A stretch of 64,000 bases of DNA, from positions 1 to 64,000 of the forward strand of contig JAGHZQ010000065.1 of NCBI GenBank assembly GCA_017746715.1. The letters are read 5' to 3'. The notes beneath the pieces were generated by a model that searched no databases, was not told the DNA's origin, and saw only the letters and a program-made list of their open reading frames with translations. The DNA comes from Cyanobacteria bacterium SBLK. GTDB lineage: Bacteria > Cyanobacteriota > Cyanobacteriia > Cyanobacteriales > Spirulinaceae. Shown one piece after another: positions 17,254 through 26,451 of this stretch (its first letter is position 1; each line of letters starts with the position of its first letter). A program made the position numbers and the translations under genes.

Positions 17254-17353
17254 TTTTCTTGTAATGGGTAATGGGAAGGGTGTTATGAGAACGAGGTCTT
17301 CGCTCTTTACAATAGTTAAGATAGCAGATATTCCTCTATAGGATTTTTATTAT

Positions 17354-17926
17354 ATGTCTGATTTGCGCTTAAATCTCGGTTGTGGATTCAAACTGTTAGA
17401 AGGTTATGTCAATGTCGATCGCTTTGGCAATCCCGACTTAAAGTTCGATCTAGAGACGTTTCCCTGGCCGTGGCCGGATAACAGCGTTATCGAAATTAAA
17501 CTCATTCACGTTCTCGAACATCTCGGACGGCAAACCGATATTTATTTGAAGATTATTCAAGAAATGTATCGCGTTTGTCGGGATGATGCCACTATTCATA
17601 TCATCGTTCCCCATCCCCGTCACGATGATTTTCTGCACGATCCCACCCACATCCGACCGATTACTCCTTTAGGGTTGAGTATGTTTTCCCGTCGTTTAAA
17701 CCGAGAATGGCAAGCGCAAGGCTGTGCCAATACGCTTCTTGCTCTGTACTTAGATGTAGATCTCGAGTTGGCAAAAACTAATTTTATCCCGAGTCAACTT
17801 TGGCGCGATCGCTATCCCGATCGTACCTCAGATTTACAATTACTCTTACAAGAAAGTGCCCTCTACAATAACTTAATCAAAGAAGTCGAGATGTTTCTGA
17901 AAGTGGTAAAAGATCGCGGGGAATAA
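17354..17926 (+). CDS. Class I SAM-dependent methyltransferase-like protein
   Basis: The 190-residue protein begins LRLNLGCGFKLLEGYVNVD, the Gly-rich SAM-binding motif of a methyltransferase-like family often found in cell-surface sugar clusters, followed by DLETFPWPW and HVLEHL. The acceptor is unknown. Five bases separate its stop from the agmatinase-family gene, so the two are probably translated from one message. Confidence 0.8.
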   Translation: MSDLRLNLGCGFKLLEGYVNVDRFGNPDLKFDLETFPWPWPDNSVIEIKLIHVLEHLGRQTDIYLKIIQEMYRVCRDDATIHIIVPHPRHDDFLHDPTHIRPITPLGLSMFSRRLNREWQAQGCANTLLALYLDVDLELAKTNFIPSQLWRDRYPDRTSDLQLLLQESALYNNLIKEVEMFLKVVKDRGE

Positions 17927-17931
17927 CGTTA

Positions 17932-18960
17932 ATGTATCTCGATCCCAATAATGTTAGCGAATTTAACGGTCACTTTTTTGGTTTGTCATCGAGTGTCGAG
18001 GAGGCAAATCTTATTTACCTTTCCATTCCTTGGGATGTGACGACGTCTTATGGGGAAGGAACGGCAAAAGGAGCGCAAGCGATTTTAGAGGCTTCCTATG
18101 AGCCGGAATGGTACGATTTTGATTATCCCGATATTTGGCAAGTTCCCCGTGCAACCCTCCCCATTTCTAGCGAGATCGCACAGAAAAATCAAAAACTGCG
18201 ATCGCTTGCTCAAAAAGTCATTCAACATCTTGAAAATGGAGGAACAACCGATGATGAGGCGATCGCAAAAGAATTACAAACCGTGAATCAAGCCAGCATA
18301 GAATTAAATGATTGGGTTTATCAACAAGCCCAACAATTAATCAAACAAAATAAGCTCATGGGTCTGATTGGAGGCGATCATAGCGTTCCGTTAGGATATA
18401 TGAAAGCGCTAGCCGAGCACTATCCCAGTTATGGCATTTTGCAAATTGACGCTCATGCCGATTTGAGAAACGGATATGAAGGCTTTATTTATTCCCACGC
18501 TTCTATTATGTATCATGCCCTGCAAATTCCTGCCATTACTCATTTAATACAAGTCGGCATTCGCGATGTTTGTCAAGCAGAAATCGAACTCATTCAAACA
18601 GATAACAGGATTGTTGCTTTCGATGATTGGCAACTCAAGGATCGGGCTTTTGCAGGGATAACTTGGGCGCAACAATGTCAGGAAATTATTGCGAAATTAC
18701 CCCCTCTCGTTTATATTAGCTTTGATATTGATGGCTTGAGTCCGGAATTTTGCCCCAATACGGGAACGCCAGTACCGGGAGGATTGCAATTTAACGAAGC
18801 AATCTATTTGCTGTGCGAAGTCGTCAAAGCGGGTAAAACGATTATCGGTTTCGACCTCTGCGAAGTTGCCCCCGGAAATGACGAATGGGATGGGAATGTT
18901 GGGGCGAGATTATTGTATAAGCTCTCTAATTTGACGATCGCTTCTCAACAAAGGCATTAA
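17932..18960 (+). CDS. Agmatinase/arginase family ureohydrolase
   Basis: The 342-residue enzyme has the binuclear metal site of ureohydrolases: GGDHSVPLG, QIDAHADLR with YSHAS, and SFDIDGLSPEFCP. These hydrolyse guanidino compounds to urea. A helical insertion (about 75-130) before the first metal motif makes it longer than classical SpeB. Agmatine is one possible substrate, but related cyanobacterial ureohydrolases act on other guanidines, so I do not assign speB. Urea release would fit with the presence of ureG in the same region. Confidence 0.82.
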   Translation: MYLDPNNVSEFNGHFFGLSSSVEEANLIYLSIPWDVTTSYGEGTAKGAQAILEASYEPEWYDFDYPDIWQVPRATLPISSEIAQKNQKLRSLAQKVIQHLENGGTTDDEAIAKELQTVNQASIELNDWVYQQAQQLIKQNKLMGLIGGDHSVPLGYMKALAEHYPSYGILQIDAHADLRNGYEGFIYSHASIMYHALQIPAITHLIQVGIRDVCQAEIELIQTDNRIVAFDDWQLKDRAFAGITWAQQCQEIIAKLPPLVYISFDIDGLSPEFCPNTGTPVPGGLQFNEAIYLLCEVVKAGKTIIGFDLCEVAPGNDEWDGNVGARLLYKLSNLTIASQQRH

Positions 18961-18971
18961 ATAAACCGATC

Positions 18972-18997
18972 TGTAGGGATGTACCACAGTCCCTACA
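18972..18997. terminator. Hairpin repeat TGTAGGGA...TCCCTACA
   Basis: Eight-base arms TGTAGGGA and TCCCTACA enclose ten bases just downstream of the ureohydrolase stop, between convergent genes. Together with the GTAGGGAC palindrome at 51637-51664 it belongs to a dispersed hairpin type in this genome. It may work as a terminator for both genes, although no T-run follows. Confidence 0.5.
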
Positions 18998-19015
18998 TTG
19001 GTAGAACAAAATCCT

Positions 19016-19855
19016 TTAAACCACAGTACCGGTTAAAGGAGAACTAGCACTGGCGTAGGCTTTGACGGGAATGCGTCCGGCTTGATACGCTAGATATCCG
19101 GCTTCTGTTGCCATGGCCATCGCTTGCGCCATTTTCGCGGGCTCTCGGGCAAGGGCGATCGCGCTGTTGATTAACAAAGCATCTGCTCCCATTTCCATCG
19201 CTGCGGCTGCCTCACTGGGAGAACCGATCCCCGCATCTACCACCACGGGAATATTTGCCTGTTCGATAATAATTTGGATATTGGCGGCATTTTTCAGTCC
19301 TTGTCCGGAACCGATAGGAGACCCTAAAGGCATCACCGTCACGCACCCTGCTTCCTCCAAACGCTTGGCAAGGAGGGGATCTGCGTTGATATAGGGTAAA
19401 ACGGCAAAACCTTCTTTGACTAACTGTTCTGCGGCTTCTAGAGTCCCAATGGGGTCGGGGAGCAAATATTTGGCATCGGGGATGACTTCCAATTTGACAA
19501 AATTATTGTCTTCCTGTCCCAAAAGTTTAGCCATTTCTCGCCCCAAACGAGCAACCCGCACCGCTTCTTCTACGGTTTTGCACCCCGCCGTATTGGGCAG
19601 CATCCAAATTTTATCCCAGTCGATCGCTTCTGCAAGTCCTTCATGTCCGGGGGCTTTCGTTTGCACCCGTCGTACGGCAACCGTGACAATTTCGCAGCCG
19701 CTTGCTGCGATACTGTGCTGCATGGTTGCAATATCGGGATATTTACCCGTTCCCGTCATCAAGCGGGATTGAAACGTCCGTCCGGCAATGGTTAATGTGT
19801 CGGGTGATGGGGAAGTTTGGGCGAGGGTTGGGTTGAGAATTGTTGCTGTTAACAT
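19016..19855 (-). CDS. thiG: Thiazole synthase
   Basis: The 279-residue protein makes the thiazole phosphate ring of thiamin from deoxyxylulose phosphate, dehydroglycine and ThiS thiocarboxylate. Family blocks are clear: SRLMTGTGKYPD, MLPNTAGCKTVEEAVRVARL, KLEVIPDAKYLLPD, VMPLGSPIGSGQG and VVVDAGIGSPSEAAAAMEMG. ATG at 19855 was preferred to a GTG three codons upstream. Here it is a stand-alone ThiG, not the ThiO-ThiG fusion seen in some cyanobacteria. Confidence 0.94.
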   Translation of the reverse strand: MLTATILNPTLAQTSPSPDTLTIAGRTFQSRLMTGTGKYPDIATMQHSIAASGCEIVTVAVRRVQTKAPGHEGLAEAIDWDKIWMLPNTAGCKTVEEAVRVARLGREMAKLLGQEDNNFVKLEVIPDAKYLLPDPIGTLEAAEQLVKEGFAVLPYINADPLLAKRLEEAGCVTVMPLGSPIGSGQGLKNAANIQIIIEQANIPVVVDAGIGSPSEAAAAMEMGADALLINSAIALAREPAKMAQAMAMATEAGYLAYQAGRIPVKAYASASSPLTGTVV

Positions 19856-19947
19856 GAAATCCACGATCGATTTGTAGATCGTTTATTATCGGCGATCGCG
19901 CGATCGAAAATTAACAAATTAACAATAAATTAACCTACCGATTCCTC

Positions 19948-21099
19948 CTATCTCACTTGTCTTTGCAACTGGTCTTGTAAGGGTTGGTCTGGGGCGATCG
20001 CAAAGCCTTTTAAGTTGAGATGGGAAGAAACTTCGTTCTGAGTCCCATCCCCAAACAGCAAATAACAACTCCCGCGAGGTAAAGAATTGATGCTGTTGGC
20101 ATGAGGAGTCAACCAAACTAAAGGAGGATCCATGGGTGGGTTTGAGTTTTGTTCTTCTTGAATATAAGTTGCGGCAAGGGTTTCTAAAACCACGCGATTT
20201 CCCTGTACCGTTCCGGTTTTTGCCGTCCACAACTGCACGCTAAACAGACAGCGACTGGCATAAAAATAAAGGGATGCCGCTGTAATAACCGCTTGTTCAA
20301 ACGCTTCTGCATCCCAAGGGACACCACTATCCAAACAAATAATCACTTCTTTACCACTGGTAATCACTTCCAGTTCTCGGACTTGCAGTTCGCCAAATTT
20401 AGCACTAGTTCGCCAATGAATTAAGCGGGTGGGATCCCCCGTGCGATAGGGACGCAGGGCTTTGGTAATGCCTTCGGTTGCCGATTGATAGCGGCGATCG
20501 CGCTCGGTTTGCAAGCTCTCTTCTCGTCCGATGGTATCCACGAGGGGGCAAGATCGTAAGGGTAAAACTTGCGGGTAAACGATCGCTTTTGCGGGTACGG
20601 AACGACTGCGAAGGGCCCAAAATAAACCCAAAGGTGTTGCGGTTTTCAGTTCCACATCTTGCCAGCGATAAACCCCTCGTTTGTGGGTGAGATGATAATA
20701 GGTAATGCGGTGGGTTTGTTGAGGGAGAATGGTCTCGATCGCCGTGGGTTTGGCTTTCCCGAGAACCGAGGGAAGAGCATCGTAAACTTGGAGGAGCGAT
20801 CGCGGGCGACTATCTGTATTTTCTAATTCTAATTCGAGAACCAGTTCGTCTCCGGCACTGATGGGGGCAATGAGACGGCGACGCACTTGAATGACATTGA
20901 GCGATCTCGCTGCTAGGACGGCACCGAGTCCCAACAGGGCGAAAATAATGCCGCTAATCGCATACAACCATCCCGCCATGGTATTCGTGGCGGCACCGAA
21001 AAAACAGAGGCCAATACCCAGTAAAACCCCTCCAGAATAAGCGGGTTTAATCCAATGACGTTCTAACCAATCGAAGAGGCGCGTGATGATTTTCAGCAT
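19948..21099 (-). CDS. DUF58 domain-containing membrane protein
   Basis: The 383-residue protein has two adjacent membrane segments (about 18-65) and the DUF58 core motif YRTGDPTRLIHWRTSAKFGE with downstream LQVRELE, followed by a von Willebrand-A-like fold (VIICLDSGVPW). DUF58 proteins are normally partners of MoxR ATPases in envelope or stress functions; no moxR gene is in this window. Confidence 0.85.
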   Translation of the reverse strand: MLKIITRLFDWLERHWIKPAYSGGVLLGIGLCFFGAATNTMAGWLYAISGIIFALLGLGAVLAARSLNVIQVRRRLIAPISAGDELVLELELENTDSRPRSLLQVYDALPSVLGKAKPTAIETILPQQTHRITYYHLTHKRGVYRWQDVELKTATPLGLFWALRSRSVPAKAIVYPQVLPLRSCPLVDTIGREESLQTERDRRYQSATEGITKALRPYRTGDPTRLIHWRTSAKFGELQVRELEVITSGKEVIICLDSGVPWDAEAFEQAVITAASLYFYASRCLFSVQLWTAKTGTVQGNRVVLETLAATYIQEEQNSNPPMDPPLVWLTPHANSINSLPRGSCYLLFGDGTQNEVSSHLNLKGFAIAPDQPLQDQLQRQVR

Positions 21100-21263
21100 T
21101 TGTTTGGCGATCGCGGTCTTTGCATTTTTTGCTCTGTTAATTTTAAACCTTTATCAGACAATCTTGCATCATGTATCTTGATTTTTAGTAAGATCGCTGT
21201 AAAGTATTAACGGCACAAGAAGGCGATCGCAGCAAGATTTTAATGCAATAATTTTACATGAAA

Positions 21264-22346
21264 TTATGCCGATCTTAACTCCAATCCGACCAGCGTGTAT
21301 TTTTTGATTTCTGCATCTGAGGAATCTTTAGAAGTTTCCTCCTGTAATGTTGCTTCATAGACTTTTCCAATAATCAGCTCGATTGATTCATCTTCAAGGA
21401 CTTTTTGATCGATAATCCCTTCATATATAACATCATCCTCAATATCTTTGAGCAAAAATTGTCGTTCTTTTTTACTTTTTCCTTCTCCTGCAACACGCAA
21501 ACGACCAATAATTGTAAATTCTATTATTTCTTCTAATTCTATTTTACTAATCACTTCAATAGCTCTCAGTATATTCGCATAGTCAATACTGGCGCGCTCG
21601 CTATTTTCTGGATTAGTCGCACCCCAATCAAAATCAATATTAGCTTCTAATGTAGCCAATTTAGAGAAAAAAGATTTTATTTTTTTCGAGGGATTTCCTT
21701 TATATCCCAATAGCATTTCTTTAAAGCGATTTACATTTTCTTCGTTACTAGCTTTCACTAAATCAAAAAATTCTTGAGATACTTTCTCAGCAATATTGTT
21801 GCCATATATATCAGGTTGTTGATCTGAAGGAAATGCAACTTGTACTCCAAAAGACCCCCCATAAACTCTTTTAAAAGAGAGCTCTAGGTTCTTCAGAGCT
21901 TGTATTTTGCTGCTATATCTTCTTGGATTAAATTCACCAAAAACATCAATCAAGTCTTGAAAAGATTTAAAAACTAATCCTATATTTTTTGCTGCAACTT
22001 CTCTTTTTTCTTTGTCATAAAGGTCAGATATTTTTATGTTTAGGATCTCGCGTTTCTCTTTTGAAGCTACCCTCACTGGCGATTCTAATGCCAGCAAAAT
22101 TTCTTCTTGAGATAGCTGTTCGACTTCTGCTAAAACATCTACTGCTTCAGCCATTCTTTTTGAGAAATCAACAAGTTCTGGATCTAATGGTAGTAACAAT
22201 CCAATTTTATCTTTGCCTCTTACATATACCCAAATAGATAAGACATTAGCAATCTCCTTGTGTTTTTGCCAATTCTTATTTTTAAGATATTCTTTGAATC
22301 TTTCTGGTGAAAGAGATTCAAATCGTTCCAGAGGTAAACTTTTCAT
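21264..22346 (-). CDS. Unknown protein, second gene of the DUF4365 cassette
   Basis: I do not recognise this 360-residue protein. It is hydrophilic and Lys/Glu-rich, with an N-terminal Trp-containing segment (KNWQKHKEIANVLSIWVYVRG), a helical middle (about 80-260) and a beta-rich C-terminus (about 270-360) ending YTLVGLELRSA. It has no membrane segment or ATP motif. Its start lies 25 bases after the DUF4365 gene's stop, so both are one operon. Its AT-rich codon use sets it apart from the flanking metabolic genes and suggests horizontal acquisition. Confidence 0.75.
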   Translation of the reverse strand: MKSLPLERFESLSPERFKEYLKNKNWQKHKEIANVLSIWVYVRGKDKIGLLLPLDPELVDFSKRMAEAVDVLAEVEQLSQEEILLALESPVRVASKEKREILNIKISDLYDKEKREVAAKNIGLVFKSFQDLIDVFGEFNPRRYSSKIQALKNLELSFKRVYGGSFGVQVAFPSDQQPDIYGNNIAEKVSQEFFDLVKASNEENVNRFKEMLLGYKGNPSKKIKSFFSKLATLEANIDFDWGATNPENSERASIDYANILRAIEVISKIELEEIIEFTIIGRLRVAGEGKSKKERQFLLKDIEDDVIYEGIIDQKVLEDESIELIIGKVYEATLQEETSKDSSDAEIKKYTLVGLELRSA

Positions 22347-22371
22347 TATCCTTGTTGTTTTTCACACTCCC

Positions 22372-22884
22372 TTATATTGAGGTTTTGTTAATATAATCTG
22401 CAAATTCTTTCATGATTTCCACAATCGTTTTTGGGACAAATAGATTGTTTTTTGGAATTTTGATAGTAATAGTTTTTTCATTGCTTGTCTCCTTATATTC
22501 TTTGAGTGATATCCAATAAGCACGAGCATTTAAAATTGTTTGAAATTCTTTTATTGTAGCCCATTCTTCTATATTTTTGGAAACAACAACCACAATTAAA
22601 ATTTGAGGGATTGCACTTTTTTGCCTCAGTCGATTATAATTTTTGACCGGAAGGGGATAGTGAATATAATCATTGTGAATAATTGTGTCAGAGGATGTAC
22701 ATTTTATTTGAACGTCTATTTTTAAAGAGAAAAGTAGCCCTATATCTTCCGGTGCAACAATTGTCATATCAATCCCACCGTTATCGAGAGGTCGAGAACT
22801 TTTTTCAACCGAAAATCCACTTATTGCCGCGAGCATTTGTATATAGCCATAACTAAACTCCTCTTTTTTGGCGTTGTCATCCAT
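22372..22884 (-). CDS. DUF4365 domain protein (PD-(D/E)XK nuclease-like)
   Basis: The 170-residue protein has the DUF4365 pattern: helix YGYIQMLAAISGFSVEKS, then DNGGIDMTIV and IDVQIKCTS, matching the D-x(n)-(D/E/Q)-x-K active site of restriction-endonuclease-like folds (Asp39, Gln59, Lys61 counted from the chosen start). The ATG follows an alternative GTG directly. DUF4365 genes are often in accessory or defence-type regions. It precedes an unknown gene in one operon, and both are AT-rich. DNA or RNA cleavage is inferred from the fold only. Confidence 0.75.
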   Translation of the reverse strand: MDDNAKKEEFSYGYIQMLAAISGFSVEKSSRPLDNGGIDMTIVAPEDIGLLFSLKIDVQIKCTSSDTIIHNDYIHYPLPVKNYNRLRQKSAIPQILIVVVVSKNIEEWATIKEFQTILNARAYWISLKEYKETSNEKTITIKIPKNNLFVPKTIVEIMKEFADYINKTSI

Positions 22885-23152
22885 CACAAAAAGGTTCTAT
22901 AAAATTTTTCTGTAATCTTACGATTGTATATCATTGAAGGATGAATAACACTTCTCATTAAAAAAATAATGGCTTAAATATTGACTTTACTCCATAAAAT
23001 CCTTTGATAGTTAATTTGTTCTACTTTGTAATTGCCATTATACACTGTCTGCTAAAAGTTGTACACCATCTGATGAAAATCGCGTTGAGGGCTTGTTGAG
23101 AAGCAATTTCTTAAAACTGGTAAAGTAAGGAAGTACCGCGATCGCAAGGGAT

Positions 23153-24601
23153 ATGCTAAAAGTTGGCACGATTATTAAAAATTGTTTCCTATTGCTGCTA
23201 TTCGGAAGTTTGCTCTTCCTCTCCGGTTGCACCCTCCAGAGTAACGCCGTACCGCCAAAACCCCAAGGAATGCTGACCTTGTGGAGCTTTTTTCCCAATC
23301 GGGATGTGGATATTGTCGTGCGAAACTATGAAAACGCCCATCCCAACACCGAGATCGTCCATACAGGATATGAATTTCTCGCCCTGCACCCCGCCCTCAC
23401 AGAACGTATGGCTCAAGGATTGGGACCCGATGCCGCCATCATCACCGAGCGAGAACTCCCAAAATTCATTAAAGCAGGTTTAATTGAAAACTTAGATAAG
23501 TACGACATCGATTTACGGGAATTAAACGATCGCCCTCGCATCTCCGTCTACGATTCCGAAGGTCATCTCTACGGCATTCCCATCGCCCATCAAACCATGG
23601 CCTTATGTTATAACAAAACCCTCGTCGAACAACCCGCCGCAACCCTCGATGAATGGCTCCAACAGGCGCGCAATGGGACGAGTATCGCGATCGAACCCTC
23701 CTTTCTCAATACCATGTGGGGCATTGGCGCCTATGGAGGGGAATTTTTTGACGAAGAGAATCGCTTTACTCTAAAAACCGATGATATCAACCTTTGGTTA
23801 AGCTGGCTCAAACAAGCACGGGAACTCCCTTCTGTTTACCTCGATCCGAGGCGAGGAGTCCTTTTTAACTTATTCGCAACTGGAGAAATCGCCTATTTTC
23901 CCTGCTGGACTTTTGAATATATCCCCCTGCAAGAGCAAATGGAGGACAAACTCGCCGTAACAGTATTGCCGAGAAGTCAGCGATCGCCCGCAAAACCCCA
24001 ACTCGAAACCGATGTTATCGTCCTCAACCGCCACACCACCGCCGCCAAAAAAGCCCTTGCCCTCAGTTTTGCCAAATTCCTCATTCAACCCACCCAACAA
24101 CTCGCCCTCATTTCCGGGAAAGAACATACCATCACCCCAGTTCATCCCCAAACCCGCGTAGACGATCGCCTGCTCCCCAGAATTAGCGTCTTTAAAGAAT
24201 CCGCCGATCGCGCCGTTGCCTTTCCCATGAGCGACCTCTACAACACGGATCGCCTGCGCTATTACGGCGATATCGCCTATACTCGCGTATTGCAAGGACA
24301 ATTACTCCCCCGAGTCGGCGCGCAAAACATTCTCAAATTTGTCAAAAATCCACCCCCCGACGAAGCGATCGCCGTTTCCGCCTCCGCCTCGAGCGAGGAA
24401 GTCCAAGAACAAGTTGTCGTAGATGTCAAGCCCAATCTCAATTACATCTGGCAACTCGTCCGCATTCAAGGAGAAATACTCAAGCGTCCCTATATCCTCG
24501 TGCAACTCTTTTTCGTTATCCTGATTTTACTTGCTGCTTGGCGCATCAATCGCCCCCTCGCCCAATGGCTCAAAAATCTCCTAACCCGCTATCTCGGCTG
24601 A
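23153..24601 (+). CDS. Extracellular solute-binding lipoprotein (family 1), with C-terminal membrane segment
   Basis: The 482-residue protein has a lipoprotein signal with lipobox LSGC (Cys26) and a solute-binding fold typical of sugar ABC transporters: LTLWSFFPN, GPDAAIITERELPKFIKAGLIENL, YGIPIAHQTMALCYNKTLVE. Unusually, a second hydrophobic stretch lies near the C-terminus (about 450-470, ILVQLFFVILILLAAW), so it may be held in the membrane at both ends. No permease gene is adjacent. Its 3' end overlaps the start of the channel-globin gene by 64 bases. Confidence 0.8.
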   Translation: MLKVGTIIKNCFLLLLFGSLLFLSGCTLQSNAVPPKPQGMLTLWSFFPNRDVDIVVRNYENAHPNTEIVHTGYEFLALHPALTERMAQGLGPDAAIITERELPKFIKAGLIENLDKYDIDLRELNDRPRISVYDSEGHLYGIPIAHQTMALCYNKTLVEQPAATLDEWLQQARNGTSIAIEPSFLNTMWGIGAYGGEFFDEENRFTLKTDDINLWLSWLKQARELPSVYLDPRRGVLFNLFATGEIAYFPCWTFEYIPLQEQMEDKLAVTVLPRSQRSPAKPQLETDVIVLNRHTTAAKKALALSFAKFLIQPTQQLALISGKEHTITPVHPQTRVDDRLLPRISVFKESADRAVAFPMSDLYNTDRLRYYGDIAYTRVLQGQLLPRVGAQNILKFVKNPPPDEAIAVSASASSEEVQEQVVVDVKPNLNYIWQLVRIQGEILKRPYILVQLFFVILILLAAWRINRPLAQWLKNLLTRYLG

Positions 24602-26451
24602 CCTCCAAACTTGCCATCCCCCGTTCTTTCCTGTTTAATGCCGGACAATTGGCAGCCGATTATCTCCTCTTTCCCAGTCTGTGCTGGCTGGCATTATGGT
24701 TATTTTCCCTGCTGTTTTCCCAGTCGGCCACCTTAATCGCCAGCTTTATTCTGCCCCTTGTCAGCGTATTTTGGGGGTATAGCTTACTGGCATTAGCAAC
24801 CCATTTGTTTTTCGGGCAGGAAATTTATCAATTGCTCATGAAGCGATTTTGCTTGCCCTTAGTTATTATCTATGCGATCGTTCGCGGTCTCGGTCTCTTT
24901 GTGGATCTCTCCTTGCTCAGTAGCACGGAACTATTTGAGATCGCCGGGACGACCATAACCCTCCGCAGTTTCTTCATCGGCTCCGTAGGATTGTACCTTT
25001 GGTTTACCGGAGTGCAAGGAATGTCCCAGCTTGCCCGTCAAATCCTGCTGAGGCAAATGCAGGTGGATGAGGGCGCATTGGATGCCTCATTGATTCTCGC
25101 TCGCTATTTCCTCATCGGTTTCGGACTGTTTATCGCCTTTAGCGAGTTAAACTTGGATGCTACAGCGATCGCGGCCATTTCCGGCGGTTTGGCAGTGGGT
25201 GTCGGCTTCGGATTGCAAGATGTGGTCGTTAATTTCGTCAGCGGGATCATGCTCTTATTCGAGCGTTCTCTGCACCCTGGGGATATTATTTCCATTGACG
25301 ACAAATTGGGACGAGTCGAAGATATCAACATTCGCGCCACCACCATCCGCACGGTAGATAATGTGGAATTGGTCATTCCCAATCAACTTTTTTTAACCGA
25401 TACCCTCACTTCTTATACCCGTAACAATCGTTTGGCTCGGTTTAACCTCGAAATTCCCATTGCTTGGGATCACGATCCCGAAAGCGTTATTGCTACCTTG
25501 CTCGATGTGGTTCATCAAGATGGCAGAATTGTCACCAGTTTGACCTCCGAGGTGGAAATCGCCGAACTCGGAGAAGAAAATATCGGTTATAAATTGCAAA
25601 TTTGGACCGACGAACCCCTAGCGATCGATGCCATTAAAAGCGACCTCTACCGAAGTATTCTCGCCACTCTAACCGATCGCGGCATTACCCCGGATCTGTC
25701 CGAAGACGTGGCGATCGACGTTTCCGTCAAAGATATTGCCCTGCAAGCCTTTCCCGAAGCAATCTCCCCAACGCCCCCCCCAGAAGCGATCGCCTCCCCA
25801 AAACAAACCACCCCAGCCAAACGCCTCGGGGGTCGGATTAACAATTTTTACCGTCGCTTTCGCAAAACCGACCCACCCGAGCCAACTCGCAATTTACCGC
25901 TCGAACCTTTACCCGACAACAGTGTAATGGTTGTAAAGGAAATGCCGAGCCTCGCCAAGAGTACCGAACCTCCACCCGTCTCAACCCCCAAACCCTCACC
26001 CCCAAAATCTAACAAAACCCCTCTTCGGCATCCCTCGGGGACCCCTCAAATTGAATTAATCGAAACCAGTTTTGAGAAAATCAAACCTCGTGCTGGCGAA
26101 TTTGCCGCCAGTTTCTATGAGAATCTCTTTAAACTGTATCCGCGAACCCGCTCTTTTTTCAATCGCACGGACATGAAAAAACAACAGGATAAATTACTGG
26201 CGTCCCTCGTTTTACTGGTGCAAAACGTTCGCGATCCCGTTGCCCTCAAACCCGTCCTGCAAGATTTAGGTGCAAAGCATAAAGGCTATGGCGTTGGGGC
26301 CAAGCATTATCCCGCCGTTGGCGATGCCCTCTTGCAAACCTTCGAGCAATACCTACAAGAAGAGTGGACCGCAGAAGTCAAACAAGCGTGGGTCGATACA
26401 TTCCAAGCCATTACGCAAATTATGCTCGAAGGAGCCGACGGACTCCGTTAA
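24538..26451 (+). CDS. MscS-type mechanosensitive channel fused to a C-terminal globin
   Basis: The 637-residue protein joins membrane helices (about 35-215), an MscS pore and beta domain (GGLAVGVGFGLQDVVVNFVSG to about 400), a Pro-rich linker (404-503) and a globin domain (504-631). The globin has the proximal His581 in LGAKHKGYGV, Tyr527 at the B10 position and Gln550 near E7, as in flavohaemoglobin-type globins, so it should bind heme and O2 or NO. There is no reductase domain. The start overlaps the preceding gene; ATG at 24565 is an alternative. A channel gated or tuned by gas binding is an inference. Confidence 0.85.
   Translation: MAHQSPPRPMAQKSPNPLSRLTSKLAIPRSFLFNAGQLAADYLLFPSLCWLALWLFSLLFSQSATLIASFILPLVSVFWGYSLLALATHLFFGQEIYQLLMKRFCLPLVIIYAIVRGLGLFVDLSLLSSTELFEIAGTTITLRSFFIGSVGLYLWFTGVQGMSQLARQILLRQMQVDEGALDASLILARYFLIGFGLFIAFSELNLDATAIAAISGGLAVGVGFGLQDVVVNFVSGIMLLFERSLHPGDIISIDDKLGRVEDINIRATTIRTVDNVELVIPNQLFLTDTLTSYTRNNRLARFNLEIPIAWDHDPESVIATLLDVVHQDGRIVTSLTSEVEIAELGEENIGYKLQIWTDEPLAIDAIKSDLYRSILATLTDRGITPDLSEDVAIDVSVKDIALQAFPEAISPTPPPEAIASPKQTTPAKRLGGRINNFYRRFRKTDPPEPTRNLPLEPLPDNSVMVVKEMPSLAKSTEPPPVSTPKPSPPKSNKTPLRHPSGTPQIELIETSFEKIKPRAGEFAASFYENLFKLYPRTRSFFNRTDMKKQQDKLLASLVLLVQNVRDPVALKPVLQDLGAKHKGYGVGAKHYPAVGDALLQTFEQYLQEEWTAEVKQAWVDTFQAITQIMLEGADGLR

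Noticed and set aside
26448..26451. Frameshift between the channel-globin and the kinase gene
   Set aside because: The genes are on opposite strands and only their stop codons overlap; both are complete.
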